Of a stretch of DNA of 64,000 bases, positions 1 to 8,533 are shown one piece after another. The number at the start of each line of letters is the position of its first letter. The first letter of the stretch is position 1. Under the pieces are notes generated by a model. It ran no database searches and was not told the DNA's origin. It saw only the letters and a program-made list of their open reading frames with translations. The translations under genes and the position numbers were made by a program. This DNA is from Marinobacter daepoensis DSM 16072 (GTDB lineage: Bacteria > Pseudomonadota > Gammaproteobacteria > Pseudomonadales > Oleiphilaceae), in assembly GCF_000421165.1 (NCBI RefSeq), contig NZ_ATWI01000012.1, forward strand, positions 1 to 64,000, given 5' to 3'.

Positions 1-47
1 ATCAGCGATAATACGGCCATCGTCAACCGCATAGGATCGTTGCCACC

Positions 48-992
48 ATGGATCAGATCACTTTCTCCGAAGCCGAGTACCAGACCAAGAAGCGCAAAAC
101 CCGCCGCGAGATCTTTCTGGAACGGATGGACAAGCTGATTCCCTGGAAACAGCTGGAGAAGAAGGTGGCCCGATATTACCCCAAGGGTCAGAACGGACGC
201 CCTCCCTATCCGTTGTCTGCCATGCTGCGTGTTCACTGCATGCAGTTGTTCTACAACCTCAGTGATCCTGCCATGGAAGACGCGCTGTACGAGATCGAAT
301 CCATGCGTCAGTTCGCCGGGCTGAAGCTGGACCGTCTGCCGGATGAAACCACGATTCTGAAGTTTCGTCATTTCCTGGAGCAACATGGCCTTGGCAACGT
401 GCTGTTCAAAGAAGTGAACAAGCACCTGGAGAAAAATGGCCTGATGCTGCGTGAAGGCAGCATTGTGGACGCCACCATTATCTCTGCGCCCAGCTCCACA
501 AAGAACAATTCTGGCAAGCGAGATCCTGAGATGCACCAGACCAGAAAAGGCAACGAATGGCATTTTGGCATGAAGATGCACATTGGTGTCGATGACACGC
601 TGGGTCTGATCCACAGCATCGACACCACTGCTGCCAATGTTCATGACATCGTGCCTTCCGGCAAGCTATTGCACGGTGAAGAGCAGCGAGTATTCGGTGA
701 TGCCGGCTACCTTGGCCTCCAAAAATGGGCGGAGCATAAAAACCGCAAGAACGTGTCCTGGTTTATCGCCAAGCGCCCTGGTGCTCGGAAAACCCTGGAT
801 GCCGACAAGCTGAAAGCCGAGAAAATCAAAGCCAGCATCCGCTCAAAAGTGGAACATCCGTTCCGGTACATCAAACAGGTCTTCGGCTACAGCAAAGTCC
901 GCTATCGCGGCTTGGCCAAGAACAACAACCGGCTGCATTTGCTGGCCGCGTTCAGCAACCTACTGATCGGTGAAAAATACCTACTGGCGTAG
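48..992 (+). CDS. IS5-family (IS5 group) DDE transposase
   Basis: This is a full-length transposase of 314 residues that cuts and rejoins the ends of its own insertion sequence. It resembles the Escherichia coli IS5 transposase closely through the N-terminal YPLSAMLRVHCMQ-type block and the GNEWHFGMK block. The catalytic triad is visible as D141 in VDATI, D218 in FGDAGY and E269 in KVEHPF. No frameshift or stop interrupts it, so it may be active. The left end of the element lies before the window. I could not define the right terminal repeat in the bases between 993 and 1104. It sits immediately upstream of a tyrosine recombinase that lacks its N-terminal part, so its insertion probably removed or separated that part. 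Confidence 0.93.
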   Translation: MDQITFSEAEYQTKKRKTRREIFLERMDKLIPWKQLEKKVARYYPKGQNGRPPYPLSAMLRVHCMQLFYNLSDPAMEDALYEIESMRQFAGLKLDRLPDETTILKFRHFLEQHGLGNVLFKEVNKHLEKNGLMLREGSIVDATIISAPSSTKNNSGKRDPEMHQTRKGNEWHFGMKMHIGVDDTLGLIHSIDTTAANVHDIVPSGKLLHGEEQRVFGDAGYLGLQKWAEHKNRKNVSWFIAKRPGARKTLDADKLKAEKIKASIRSKVEHPFRYIKQVFGYSKVRYRGLAKNNNRLHLLAAFSNLLIGEKYLLA

Positions 993-1104
993 GGCCAGTG
1001 CGCCTGTTTTCCGCCAAAACGGCGGTAGACGGGTAAAAAACAGACAAACAACGGGAGGGTAGTGTTTGAATTCTCGATCTTTTGCCGGCTCATGCCGATG
1101 AAAA
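993..1104 (+). mobile_element. right-hand non-coding end of the IS5-group element and junction
   Basis: These 112 bases follow the transposase stop and should contain the right terminal repeat of the insertion sequence. A short inverted repeat, CCGCC/GGCGG around 1011-1025, is visible. The left end is outside the window, so the terminal repeats cannot be paired and the exact junction with the recombinase gene is unknown. Confidence 0.4.
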
Positions 1105-2085
1105 TTGGCGGTTATTCAGACTCTCCCTAGCCTTGAAGAGTTTGGCGTGAAGCACTTTGAATTATCCGAGGCACTAGAGAGGAACTCTTCGACTGAAAAA
1201 CTCCGACAGAAACTGCCGAAATCAGACTACTTCAAAGCTCTAAGGCGGAATCAGGGACTTGTTGAACTGATCTATGTGTACTTTGGGGCGGTCCAGATCG
1301 TGGTCGGTGCTCTGACGGCTAGAAGAGGTGGGGAGCTAAGGGATCTTTTGGCTGAAGAGGCATTGGATTCTTCTAAACGTTGGATTGTCTTTCAAAACAG
1401 GAAGAGCACACGCTCGCTGATGGGCCTCAGATCCACAGAAGTCCGACCGGTCGAGCCCATCGCCGCCAAGATGATCCAAGAACTTGTTCGGTTCCACAAG
1501 ATACTCAACAGACTAGGTTTTCCGGATAAAGAGGTCGCGCTCTTTTCTCCTCCGAACCGGAGGGGGCATAACAAGCGTGTTGCGCCTGACTCCTATATTT
1601 ACAACTTGTGCTTTGACGTATTCTGCGACTACTTCGAGACCAGTATTAATGCGAATGGCCAACGGTATTACTTCAGGCAGCATCAACTACGGAGATTCTT
1701 CGCACTCCTTTTCTTCTACAGCAACTCTTTTGGCGGATTGGAAACCTTGCAGTGGATGCTGGGACATACCGATCTGAAGCACGTTTGGCACTACATTACA
1801 GAATCCATGAGCGGCGACGTTCTACGAAGCGCTAAGTCCCAATACGTCGCCGAGAGCCTGCATCACAATGATGCAGAGAATTTCAAGGAGCTTTCGACCC
1901 TGTTGAAATCGAAATATGGAACGGATGATTTCACCCTAATCGATACCGACGAACTTGAAGACTATATTGAAAACCTCCTTGAGGACGGCGACATAGAGAT
2001 CGAGCCCGAGTTCTTTACTGACGCTGATGGCGAAAAGATGAGAGTCATTGTCAAAGTTCGAGAACTCGAAGGGGCGGAGGCATAA
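1105..2085 (+). CDS. tyrosine recombinase, probably 5'-truncated (catalytic domain only)
   Basis: This 326-residue protein carries a tyrosine-recombinase catalytic domain. The motif RRGGEL gives the first arginine (about R74), HQLRR gives the HxxR pair (H193, R196), LGH gives H221, and the nucleophile is probably Y230 in WHYI. Only about 70 residues precede the first catalytic arginine, so the usual core-binding and arm-binding domains are missing. An in-frame TGA lies directly before the TTG used as start (1099-1101), and the IS5-group transposase lies just upstream. I infer that the insertion removed the 5' end. The acidic C-terminal tail is unusual. The gene stops 2 bases before the next one, so the three recombinase-type genes form one operon. 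Recombination activity is doubtful without the N-terminal domains. Confidence 0.8.
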   Translation: MAVIQTLPSLEEFGVKHFELSEALERNSSTEKLRQKLPKSDYFKALRRNQGLVELIYVYFGAVQIVVGALTARRGGELRDLLAEEALDSSKRWIVFQNRKSTRSLMGLRSTEVRPVEPIAAKMIQELVRFHKILNRLGFPDKEVALFSPPNRRGHNKRVAPDSYIYNLCFDVFCDYFETSINANGQRYYFRQHQLRRFFALLFFYSNSFGGLETLQWMLGHTDLKHVWHYITESMSGDVLRSAKSQYVAESLHHNDAENFKELSTLLKSKYGTDDFTLIDTDELEDYIENLLEDGDIEIEPEFFTDADGEKMRVIVKVRELEGAEA

Positions 2086-2087
2086 CA

Positions 2088-2681
2088 ATGGATCGGCGCG
2101 TTGAGGGCAATCTCGCCTCTACTCAGGCTATTCGAAAGATACTTCTTGCCATTATCGAAACCCCTGACCAGTTCTGCGAGGACGAAGACCTTAAGCAGTC
2201 CCTCAAGAGCCAGGGAGGCATCGCAAAGCTGAAGTATGAGGTCGTAATCGACCAGAAGGATGTTTACAAGGGTCCTATGAGCCTGAACACCCTCAAGCGC
2301 TATGCAGGCGATCTTTTTGATCGGGGGTTTGAAGACCTTGACCAACTTCGCATTAAGGCCCTAGAAGCCATTCAGACGCATCTAGATCGGGAAATAAGGC
2401 CGGACTCCCGTTCCCGAGCTGGGTTGCTGTTGAAAGTACAAGAACTGGAAGAGGAGTTAGAAAAGCACCGATCGACCAATTTTCTACTTCTCCAGGCCAT
2501 CTCTTCTGCCATGGCCACGATAAAGGGCGTCAGGGATGCCTCTAGCGAGGAGATCAGAGCAAAGCGGGCGGAGGATGGGCTCGATAGAATTCGCGCCATA
2601 GCCAGCCTAAATCCCCATCCTTTTGACCAAATTAAACCGTCAACTGTGGTCAGCTTGAAGGACTACAAGAATGAGAAGTAA
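2088..2681 (+). CDS. coiled-coil accessory protein of the recombinase operon
   Basis: The 197-residue product matches no family I can name. Residues 1-100 look like a compact helical, possibly DNA-binding region, with the segment SLNTLKRYAGDLFDRGF resembling a recognition-helix region. Residues 105-135 form a charged coiled coil (LLLKVQELEEELEKHRS). It sits between two tyrosine recombinase genes, 2 bases after the first and overlapping the second by 11 bases, so translation is probably coupled. The arrangement recalls TnpC of Tn554-like elements and the small partner of other multi-recombinase elements. That is analogy by position, not by recognised sequence. It may be an accessory factor for recombination. 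Confidence 0.7.
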   Translation: MDRRVEGNLASTQAIRKILLAIIETPDQFCEDEDLKQSLKSQGGIAKLKYEVVIDQKDVYKGPMSLNTLKRYAGDLFDRGFEDLDQLRIKALEAIQTHLDREIRPDSRSRAGLLLKVQELEEELEKHRSTNFLLLQAISSAMATIKGVRDASSEEIRAKRAEDGLDRIRAIASLNPHPFDQIKPSTVVSLKDYKNEK

Positions 2682-4098
2682 AAATTCATCTCAACTCTAT
2701 CAGCCAGTGCGTGAGCTAACTCTGTTTAGTCACCTGGCGCTTGGCCGAATTGCGACGAAAGATGGATCGAACATGCCCCACATCGTATGGCCTGACGGAA
2801 CGCCTTGCATGCTGGCCAACCTGTACATGCTCAATCTTCGAGAGCGCCCAGGACGTGGCGAAAAACAAGGGCTGTCCAGGCGCGGATCGAAAGGCGGAAC
2901 GATGGGCGAGTATGCAGCAAAATTGAGCCAGCTAGTTCGTTTCTGCCATACCAATGGCTGGGATTTAATCCAGTTGACTGATGACAGATTCACCCTGTTT
3001 ATCAACGCCTTACGATCTGAAAGATCGAGCCAAAACCCTGAAGCAAGGAAGAAAACGGAAACAACCCTTACTGCTGTTGGTAGGGTTTGCTTGGATTTTC
3101 TGGAATATGTAGGTGCCTTTTATGGTGACTCCAGCTTCGTATCTGAACAAGGAACCATTCGCGCTACCAAAAAGGACTTCAGCATTCCTAGCCGAAATCG
3201 TGGAAAGGACATAAAGCGCAGTTACTGGCACCACCACTCGTTTTCTAGCGGTGAGCGAATCAAGAAGAGAAACCCGATCCCTGCTGAAAACATCGAAAAG
3301 CTGCGAAAGGCCGTTGATAAGGCCGGGGGATCGCGTTTTCTGCAAAGCCGCAGGCATTGTGTCCTATCCATTCTGGAGCAAGTTGGACCTCGCAGAGGGG
3401 AAGTTGTAGAGCTGCGTGTCTCGGAGATCATGAAAGCATCAGGGATGGAGCACCCTATGCTCAAAATTCTTAACCTGAAGCAAGGAGAAGACAGCTATCG
3501 ATCTGTACCGGTCACTCACATGCTTCTAGCCCAGCTCAAAAAGCACATTCGCCTCTTTCGGAACAAAGTTATCAAATCAAAGCTGGGCAAGGTCAACGAT
3601 CATGATTTTTTCCTGGTATCAGAAACCACAGGAAAGCCCGTTGGCGCGGATCTGATAACCAATGAAATTAGTAAACTTCGTTCGATTGCAGGTATCGAAG
3701 AGCAGGCCTGTGCTCACATGTTCAGGCACTCATTCGTCACCAATTTGTTTGTTCTTCTCATTGAAAGGCATGAGTTTGAGAACACTAATGACTTCCGTAA
3801 AGCCCTTCTCGGCAGCGAGAAATTCAGGATGGAAGTCATGCAGTGGACAGGGCATCAAGACCCCTCCTCCCTAGATCACTACATCGATTTTGCGTTTGCA
3901 AAGGTTTCGAATTACGCCCACACAGTCTCGTCTGTCCATCTGATCCGAGCACAAGAGATTTTCGACAAGATGCTTCTGGAGCTTTCTCAGAAGCTCCAGA
4001 ACGGCACAATTACAGTTGATCAACATTATGTTGAGCTTCAGGAGCTTATCTCACTCAGGAATAAAGACTTCGAAACAGCACAGGCAAGAGACGACTGA
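2671..4098 (+). CDS. tyrosine recombinase / site-specific integrase
   Basis: This is a complete 475-residue integrase. An N-terminal core-binding (SAM-like) region covers about residues 75-170, and the catalytic domain follows from about 205. Catalytic residues are R241 in RRGEVVEL, H349 and R352 in HMFRHSF, H395 in WTGHQD, and the nucleophile Y404 in LDHYIDF. A C-terminal helical tail of about 70 residues follows. The ATG overlaps the stop of the preceding coiled-coil gene. Elements with two or three different recombinases in one operon (Tn554, RIT elements, gamma-mobile-trio islands) use them together to integrate at a fixed chromosomal site. By that model this enzyme would have placed the island in hrpB. 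It appears intact. Confidence 0.9.
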   Translation: MRSKNSSQLYQPVRELTLFSHLALGRIATKDGSNMPHIVWPDGTPCMLANLYMLNLRERPGRGEKQGLSRRGSKGGTMGEYAAKLSQLVRFCHTNGWDLIQLTDDRFTLFINALRSERSSQNPEARKKTETTLTAVGRVCLDFLEYVGAFYGDSSFVSEQGTIRATKKDFSIPSRNRGKDIKRSYWHHHSFSSGERIKKRNPIPAENIEKLRKAVDKAGGSRFLQSRRHCVLSILEQVGPRRGEVVELRVSEIMKASGMEHPMLKILNLKQGEDSYRSVPVTHMLLAQLKKHIRLFRNKVIKSKLGKVNDHDFFLVSETTGKPVGADLITNEISKLRSIAGIEEQACAHMFRHSFVTNLFVLLIERHEFENTNDFRKALLGSEKFRMEVMQWTGHQDPSSLDHYIDFAFAKVSNYAHTVSSVHLIRAQEIFDKMLLELSQKLQNGTITVDQHYVELQELISLRNKDFETAQARDD

Positions 4099-4139
4099 TG
4101 CGGCCTCAGTGCACTTGTTATTGACTTGAACTGGTCACT

Positions 4140-4388
4140 CTACGTCCTTGGTTTTGAGTCATCAGCTCCCACCTTGCTCTGGTCCGGAACCAAATCTTTT
4201 GGTGAGCAGCCAAGAGTGCCAGCCAAAATATACAGCTTTTCGATGGTGAGATTTACCTGCCCGCGTTCGACTTTCCCAATGTAACTTCGGTCAATACCAG
4301 CGGTGTAAGCGAGTTGCTCCTGCGAAAACCCTTTGAGCTTTCTGATTTTCCTGAGGTTTTTACCAAACTCTAGTCGAACTGTATCCAT
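4140..4388 (-). CDS. XRE-family helix-turn-helix transcriptional regulator
   Basis: This small repressor-type regulator has 82 residues. Nearly the whole protein is a Cro/C1-type HTH domain at about residues 8-65, with the typical SQEQLAYTAGIDRSYIGKVE recognition helices followed by the LxxLAxxLG-type helix. It is transcribed away from the winged-helix/coiled-coil gene at 4494, and the 105-bp gap between them holds a promoter where it could bind. It probably controls itself and that neighbour, and perhaps island excision. XRE proteins are also antitoxins or restriction controllers, and no toxin partner is obvious here. Confidence 0.88.
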   Translation of the reverse strand: MDTVRLEFGKNLRKIRKLKGFSQEQLAYTAGIDRSYIGKVERGQVNLTIEKLYILAGTLGCSPKDLVPDQSKVGADDSKPRT

Positions 4389-4423
4389 AGGTGCCTCTGA
4401 CTGACACCCAAACTATCAATACC

Positions 4424-4451
4424 TTGAGTTAAATAGGCCACGGCATATAAT
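4424..4451 (+). promoter_or_regulatory. putative sigma70 promoter for the 4494 gene
   Basis: A TTGAGT -35 element (4424-4429) and a perfect TATAAT -10 element (4446-4451) are separated by 16 bases. Transcription would start near 4458, before the ATG at 4494. It lies in the divergent gap next to the XRE regulator, which makes control by that regulator plausible. Confidence 0.55.
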
Positions 4452-4493
4452 ACCCATTTGTGTAATGGTGAAATTGTCAGTGGTGAGGAAAAT

Positions 4494-5033
4494 ATGTCCG
4501 AGAACGCCCCAACTCTGGATAGGGTCCTCCACGAAATCCTCGCGGAAGCGGCTGGCAATCGATTCGAGCTGACACGGATTCGGAATCAATACACTAATAG
4601 CATTTCCGAAAATGTAAGGCCCTCGAAAAAAGACCTTTGGTGGTACGTATATACGGAGATGGAAAAGTTACGAAGCTACGGATTGGTGAGAACCTTAGAG
4701 CGCTCAGACAGCTGTGAGGGAAAGGTTTATGAGATTAGCCAGCACTTTGGAGAATGCCCTATCAGCATCGTGCCAGAGCCTTTTCATCAACCCGCACAAA
4801 AAGCGTTAGAAATGAAACGAATCGAGGACCTAAAGTATAAAATAGAGGTTTACCGCCGAACCATTCAAATGCTTATGGGGTCAATCAAAGAAACTCAGGA
4901 CCTAGCAGATGAAATGCCGCCTTTGGCCGAAACTCTTGAGAAAAAAGCTGCTTCACTCAATGCAAAATATCTGGAGCTATCTGGACGTATCGGTGCAATC
5001 AGATCGATACTGGACGAACTTACGGATGCATGA
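4494..5033 (+). CDS. winged-helix-like / coiled-coil protein of unknown function
   Basis: I do not recognise this 179-residue protein. Residues 1-75 look like a winged-helix fold: helices, then KKDLWWYVYTEMEKLRSYGLVRTLE, then a short strand pair ending in VYEIS. Residues 105-175 are a long charged coiled coil. Such an architecture suits a DNA-binding dimer. The ATG at 4494 is chosen because GAGG lies 5 bases before it and the promoter -10 lies further upstream; an earlier TTG would overlap the promoter region. It is divergent from the XRE regulator and follows the recombinase operon, so a role in regulating the mobile element or in recombination is possible but unproven. Confidence 0.65.
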   Translation: MSENAPTLDRVLHEILAEAAGNRFELTRIRNQYTNSISENVRPSKKDLWWYVYTEMEKLRSYGLVRTLERSDSCEGKVYEISQHFGECPISIVPEPFHQPAQKALEMKRIEDLKYKIEVYRRTIQMLMGSIKETQDLADEMPPLAETLEKKAASLNAKYLELSGRIGAIRSILDELTDA

Positions 5034-5681
5034 TGGATTTTTTGCAGCTTGTTTCAGCCCGGTGACAAACGTAGAGCGGCTATAAAGGAAACGCTAATAA
5101 CGGTGCAAATAACAAACCCTAAGCGATTCATAAATTGATAGCACCGCTATGACCCGCTCCTGATCATCAGCAGATTTGCTCTCTGATCGACATTCAAGCC
5201 TCACGCCTTAAGAATGGATAACGCAACGTCACGTCGATTTTCTTGGCTAGCAACATTCATAAGCTCCTCCTTAATACTGGCGCGATTGACGCCTATTATA
5301 GCCAAAGAACTTCGACTACGACGGCACTCTAGGGGTTCCATGAACGCGAATCAGTAATGACTTGCTTCTCATCACCTCTCTTCATTAAAGGAACTTAGTT
5401 GGACGCTGAACGTAGCAGATGATCTATCGATATGGATTGAGTGCCATGCCGCTTTGTCATTTTTGATCTGAACGGAATTTGAATAGGCGCTAAAGAATGG
5501 CGTCTTCACTACGCGGTTCACGGAGAGCTATGAAGCCTATCGTTTATCATTGGTTTAGCAGGCGCGATTCAGTTTTATTGCACTACAGTGGCAATGTCTA
5601 TTAATAAAAGTAGAATAAGCATTCTTAGGTTGGTGCACAGCGCCATTTTGAAATTTCACATTTCCAATAGCGAGACATAAG
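5034..5681 (+). other. 648-bp gap without a convincing gene
   Basis: No convincing coding frame or RNA gene is visible. The stretch is A+T-rich. It holds one copy (5422-5436) of a 15-base direct repeat whose other copy lies beyond the restriction-modification module, at 8919-8933. The final 100 bases must contain the promoter of the PLD nuclease gene. The best candidate I see is weak: TTGCAC at 5578-5583 and TATTAA at 5599-5604, with only a 15-base spacer. Confidence 0.5.
5422..5436 (+). repeat. 15-bp direct repeat, left copy
   Basis: The sequence ATCTATCGATATGGA occurs here and, identically and in the same orientation, at 8919-8933. The two copies bracket the complete nuclease/methyltransferase module. 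This could be a footprint of recombination or a remnant target duplication. Chance identity of a 15-mer over a few kilobases is unlikely but not excluded. Confidence 0.5.
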
Positions 5682-6848
5682 ATGGCAAGGGTCTTCGCGT
5701 TAACACAAGGCTTGGTTCCAGATCATGACCATGAGAACGCTGTCAATGAATTACTAAGCCACACAGATGTTGACAACTTTTTTCTCAGTGTTGCTTTTGT
5801 GCGTGACGGCGGGGTGGCGAAAATTGAGCCGCAATTGAGAATCCGAAGCAACGCTGTTCAATTTTTTTCGGGAATAGCTAACGGCATAACGTCACGGCAA
5901 GCGCTAGCTAGACTTCTTGATATCGGTGTTTGCCCCTTCGTTGTGGATATGGGAACCCAAGCAAGCATTTTCCATCCTAAGCTCTACGCGGCGATTGGTG
6001 CACAAACGTCCCGAGTTATTTTAGGCAGCGCCAATTTAACCTCAAGTGGCCTCAGTGACAACATTGAAGTCAGCTCCTTTATCGAATTGGATATGCATAA
6101 TCAAAATGACTTCCAATATTTAAATGCACTAATTAGTCCATTCCATGCATTAATAGGTAATTATCCACAGAATATTTTTCAGGTCACAACGAAGCATCAA
6201 CTGGATGTCCTAGTCTCCGAAGGCAGGCTAGAGGATGAGTCGATCAAACCACAAGCTCCTGTAATTGGAACGAAATCGGTAGGAGCTGCTGCGGTTGCCA
6301 CGCCTGCTTTCCCTGTTTACCGAAGGGCACCAAAAGTGGTTCCGCCGCCCCCTGTTCCGGCTGCCCCCTTGCCTTCAACAGCGCAGGCAGCAACGGCTCA
6401 ACCGACAGCCCCAGCTCAGGGGTTGGTCTGGTCGAGTAGGGAGCTTTCAGAGCGTGATCTAAGTATTCCAACGGGTGCAAACACAAATCCGACGGGATCT
6501 ATGTATTTCAAGAAAGGGCTACTTGAGGGAATCGATCAACGAGACTACTTTAGAAACGTCGTGTTTGCTCCGTTAACCTGGACTCCCGATCCTGCTCCAA
6601 ATCGACATCACTTGCTGAGGGCTGAGGCGAATTTTGAAATTATTATCAATGGCATTTCCAACGGAGTTTTCAGGTTACGATTAACTCACAACTCGCTCAC
6701 CAATACTCCAACTTATCGGCAAAATAATGCCATGACGCAGGTACATTGGGGGCCTGCCAGGCCAATCATCTCCCAGCGCGGATTGTTGGGTAAGCACATG
6801 AGCCTCTACCACTTGGGTGGGACAAATTATCAAATGACCATCACATAG
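5682..6848 (+). CDS. PLD-fold restriction endonuclease-like protein
   Basis: This 388-residue protein has an N-terminal phospholipase-D nuclease fold. The active-site residues HPK (H98, K100) are followed by GSANLT (G115-N118), the single HxK...GSxN set used by dimeric PLD nucleases such as BfiI and NgoFVII-type restriction enzymes. An alanine/proline-rich linker spans about residues 190-247. The C-terminal 130 residues form a second globular domain, a likely DNA-recognition module by analogy with those enzymes. The gene converges on the N6-adenine methyltransferase at 6905, with a shared terminator hairpin between them. I infer a restriction-modification pair in which this gene cuts unmethylated DNA. 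Its separate promoter would allow delayed expression relative to the methyltransferase. Confidence 0.75.
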   Translation: MARVFALTQGLVPDHDHENAVNELLSHTDVDNFFLSVAFVRDGGVAKIEPQLRIRSNAVQFFSGIANGITSRQALARLLDIGVCPFVVDMGTQASIFHPKLYAAIGAQTSRVILGSANLTSSGLSDNIEVSSFIELDMHNQNDFQYLNALISPFHALIGNYPQNIFQVTTKHQLDVLVSEGRLEDESIKPQAPVIGTKSVGAAAVATPAFPVYRRAPKVVPPPPVPAAPLPSTAQAATAQPTAPAQGLVWSSRELSERDLSIPTGANTNPTGSMYFKKGLLEGIDQRDYFRNVVFAPLTWTPDPAPNRHHLLRAEANFEIIINGISNGVFRLRLTHNSLTNTPTYRQNNAMTQVHWGPARPIISQRGLLGKHMSLYHLGGTNYQMTIT

Positions 6849-6861
6849 GTCGAACAAGAAA

Positions 6862-6888
6862 GGGCGTGTAATGAAATATTGCACGCCC
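6862..6888. terminator. bidirectional hairpin terminator between nuclease and methyltransferase
   Basis: GGGCGTG (6862-6868) pairs with CACGCCC (6882-6888) across a 13-base loop. Read on the minus strand the stem is followed by TTTCTTG, a usable U-rich tract for the methyltransferase transcript. It also lies 14 bases after the nuclease stop codon. Confidence 0.6.
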
Positions 6889-6904
6889 ACAGATCAGCTA
6901 AGGC

Positions 6905-8533
6905 TTACTTACGTTGCCGCCGGTTTCTAAACCAAGACCAGATTTCGACTAGTCGATCCACAGATTTCTCGTCTATGCCTATATTGCTTAACACTCTATA
7001 TCCATTTCGGCGAAGGACCTCCTCCATTGGCATTGTTCTGATCTCTTTATCTAAAAGGTCAAGCTCTACTTTCAGCTGATTAGGAAGAGGAATCCACAGC
7101 TTTTCTATCTCAGATGGCACCAGCTCTAAAACTCCTCCTCCGTAGTACCTGCCATTTAGTTCTGCCGAAATAGCAGTTAAAGGATTCATGAAGCAATATA
7201 CTAGAGTGTCTGGGTCAACGTTCCCTAAGGTTTTAATTCGGTAAGCTGTATCGGTTGTGTAGGCACCGATTGTGTTAGAGATTAGTCGAGGCGCATCATG
7301 ACAGCGCTTAAGCATGCCAATGCTTGTGGCATAAACTGAGGGCACTTTATACCATGGTTTGCGAATTCGACACTTGTAGCGCTGGTGTAAGCGTTCATTT
7401 TCGCCTGCTGAAATATAGTCCCTAACATTTTTTGGATAAAACTCTAGCTCTTCCTCCAATAGAAGGAAATTAGTGGGTTTCCCGGAGATTTGATTGGATT
7501 GATGTTGTACACTATCATAGATAACTCCTTTGCAATGCTCGCTTCTCCCGAACATTGGGTGAACATAATCATGCAAGCCGTGCTCGTCCACAGTTTTATC
7601 ATCTATTAGGAAGAATTTATTTGCTCCCGTTACAATTCCGACATCAACTGTAGCTATATCTGTAAACCGGAACACACCCCTATGGCTGCATATTGAATTA
7701 TAAAAATCTAGGCTGTCTGGACGAAAAAGAGCTTTTGTCCACTTTCCGACCACTGTTTCGCCATTAATCCCAATTGTGTTTTCAAAAAGAATATTAGGAT
7801 CTGTATCTAGGAAACTTAGGCCTTGGACACTCTCTATAGAAACTCCTTGTGTAACTTCATTATGACTGTGTTTTTTTTCAGCCATCAACATAACCGCGCC
7901 TTGCAGAGTACCCTCAAACCAGATTTCTTGCGGGTCAATAACAACAACCTTTCTACACTCAGTACCCAAAAACGTTCGGAGAGACTGAGCATGAAGTACA
8001 TGTACAATTTCTGAGGGTATCACCATTCCTAGGCGCTTTCCTGGTCGAAGCAAAGCTACACATGCGAGGATAAATGGCACCCAAGCATTTGTATGCTTCG
8101 TAAATTTTAATCCTAAGGTCTGAAATACGCCCTCAGTATTTAACTGAAACTGCTTTTCTAGAAATTGGTAGCGGATAAAAGGTGGGTTACCAACAACGCC
8201 ATCAAAAAGTGATTGGCCTTCAAGAAGCGCCACATTTGCCCACTCTAGGAAATCCCCTTCAAATATATCGACATTCCTCAAGCCACATTGACGTGCAAGT
8301 TCTCGTGATTTTTGGGCCTCAGTGTCGAATAGTTCGTAGGCTGTAATATGGGCTGATCCATTGGTCATTTTTTCAGCAATGCTCTGCAAAAAAACACCAT
8401 CACCGCAACTGGGCTCTAGAATGTTCTCCGGACGTGTTGCGCATACCCAATGCGTCAAGTAGTCAGCTAAGGGTTTAGGCGTGTAGTACCCTCCTCTAAG
8501 CTTCTGGGCCGTTTGGTCAGCTTTAAATTTCAT
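6905..8533 (-). CDS. N6-adenine DNA methyltransferase (Eco57I/TaqI-like)
   Basis: This 542-residue protein transfers a methyl group from S-adenosylmethionine to adenine in a target sequence. Near the N terminus is the GGYYTP motif typical of gamma-type enzymes. Motif I is EPSCGDG (about 40-46) and the catalytic motif IV is NPPF (116-119). The C-terminal half resembles a TaqI-type specificity domain, with TGANKFF and GRYYGGGVLELVP blocks. The ATG at 8533 overlaps the end of the upstream ribbon-helix-helix gene (stop at 8523), so translation is probably coupled; a TTG 15 bases earlier is less likely. It faces the PLD nuclease gene and is inferred to protect the host from it. A stand-alone methylase or a BREX-like remnant is less likely. 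Confidence 0.9.
   Translation of the reverse strand: MKFKADQTAQKLRGGYYTPKPLADYLTHWVCATRPENILEPSCGDGVFLQSIAEKMTNGSAHITAYELFDTEAQKSRELARQCGLRNVDIFEGDFLEWANVALLEGQSLFDGVVGNPPFIRYQFLEKQFQLNTEGVFQTLGLKFTKHTNAWVPFILACVALLRPGKRLGMVIPSEIVHVLHAQSLRTFLGTECRKVVVIDPQEIWFEGTLQGAVMLMAEKKHSHNEVTQGVSIESVQGLSFLDTDPNILFENTIGINGETVVGKWTKALFRPDSLDFYNSICSHRGVFRFTDIATVDVGIVTGANKFFLIDDKTVDEHGLHDYVHPMFGRSEHCKGVIYDSVQHQSNQISGKPTNFLLLEEELEFYPKNVRDYISAGENERLHQRYKCRIRKPWYKVPSVYATSIGMLKRCHDAPRLISNTIGAYTTDTAYRIKTLGNVDPDTLVYCFMNPLTAISAELNGRYYGGGVLELVPSEIEKLWIPLPNQLKVELDLLDKEIRTMPMEEVLRRNGYRVLSNIGIDEKSVDRLVEIWSWFRNRRQRK

Noticed and set aside
2088..2681. Identification of the 197-residue protein as GmtX of gamma-mobile-trio islands
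   Set aside because: The layout is reminiscent, but its sequence does not show the pattern I associate with GmtX, and the first recombinase is too short to compare with GmtZ. Kept as analogy only.
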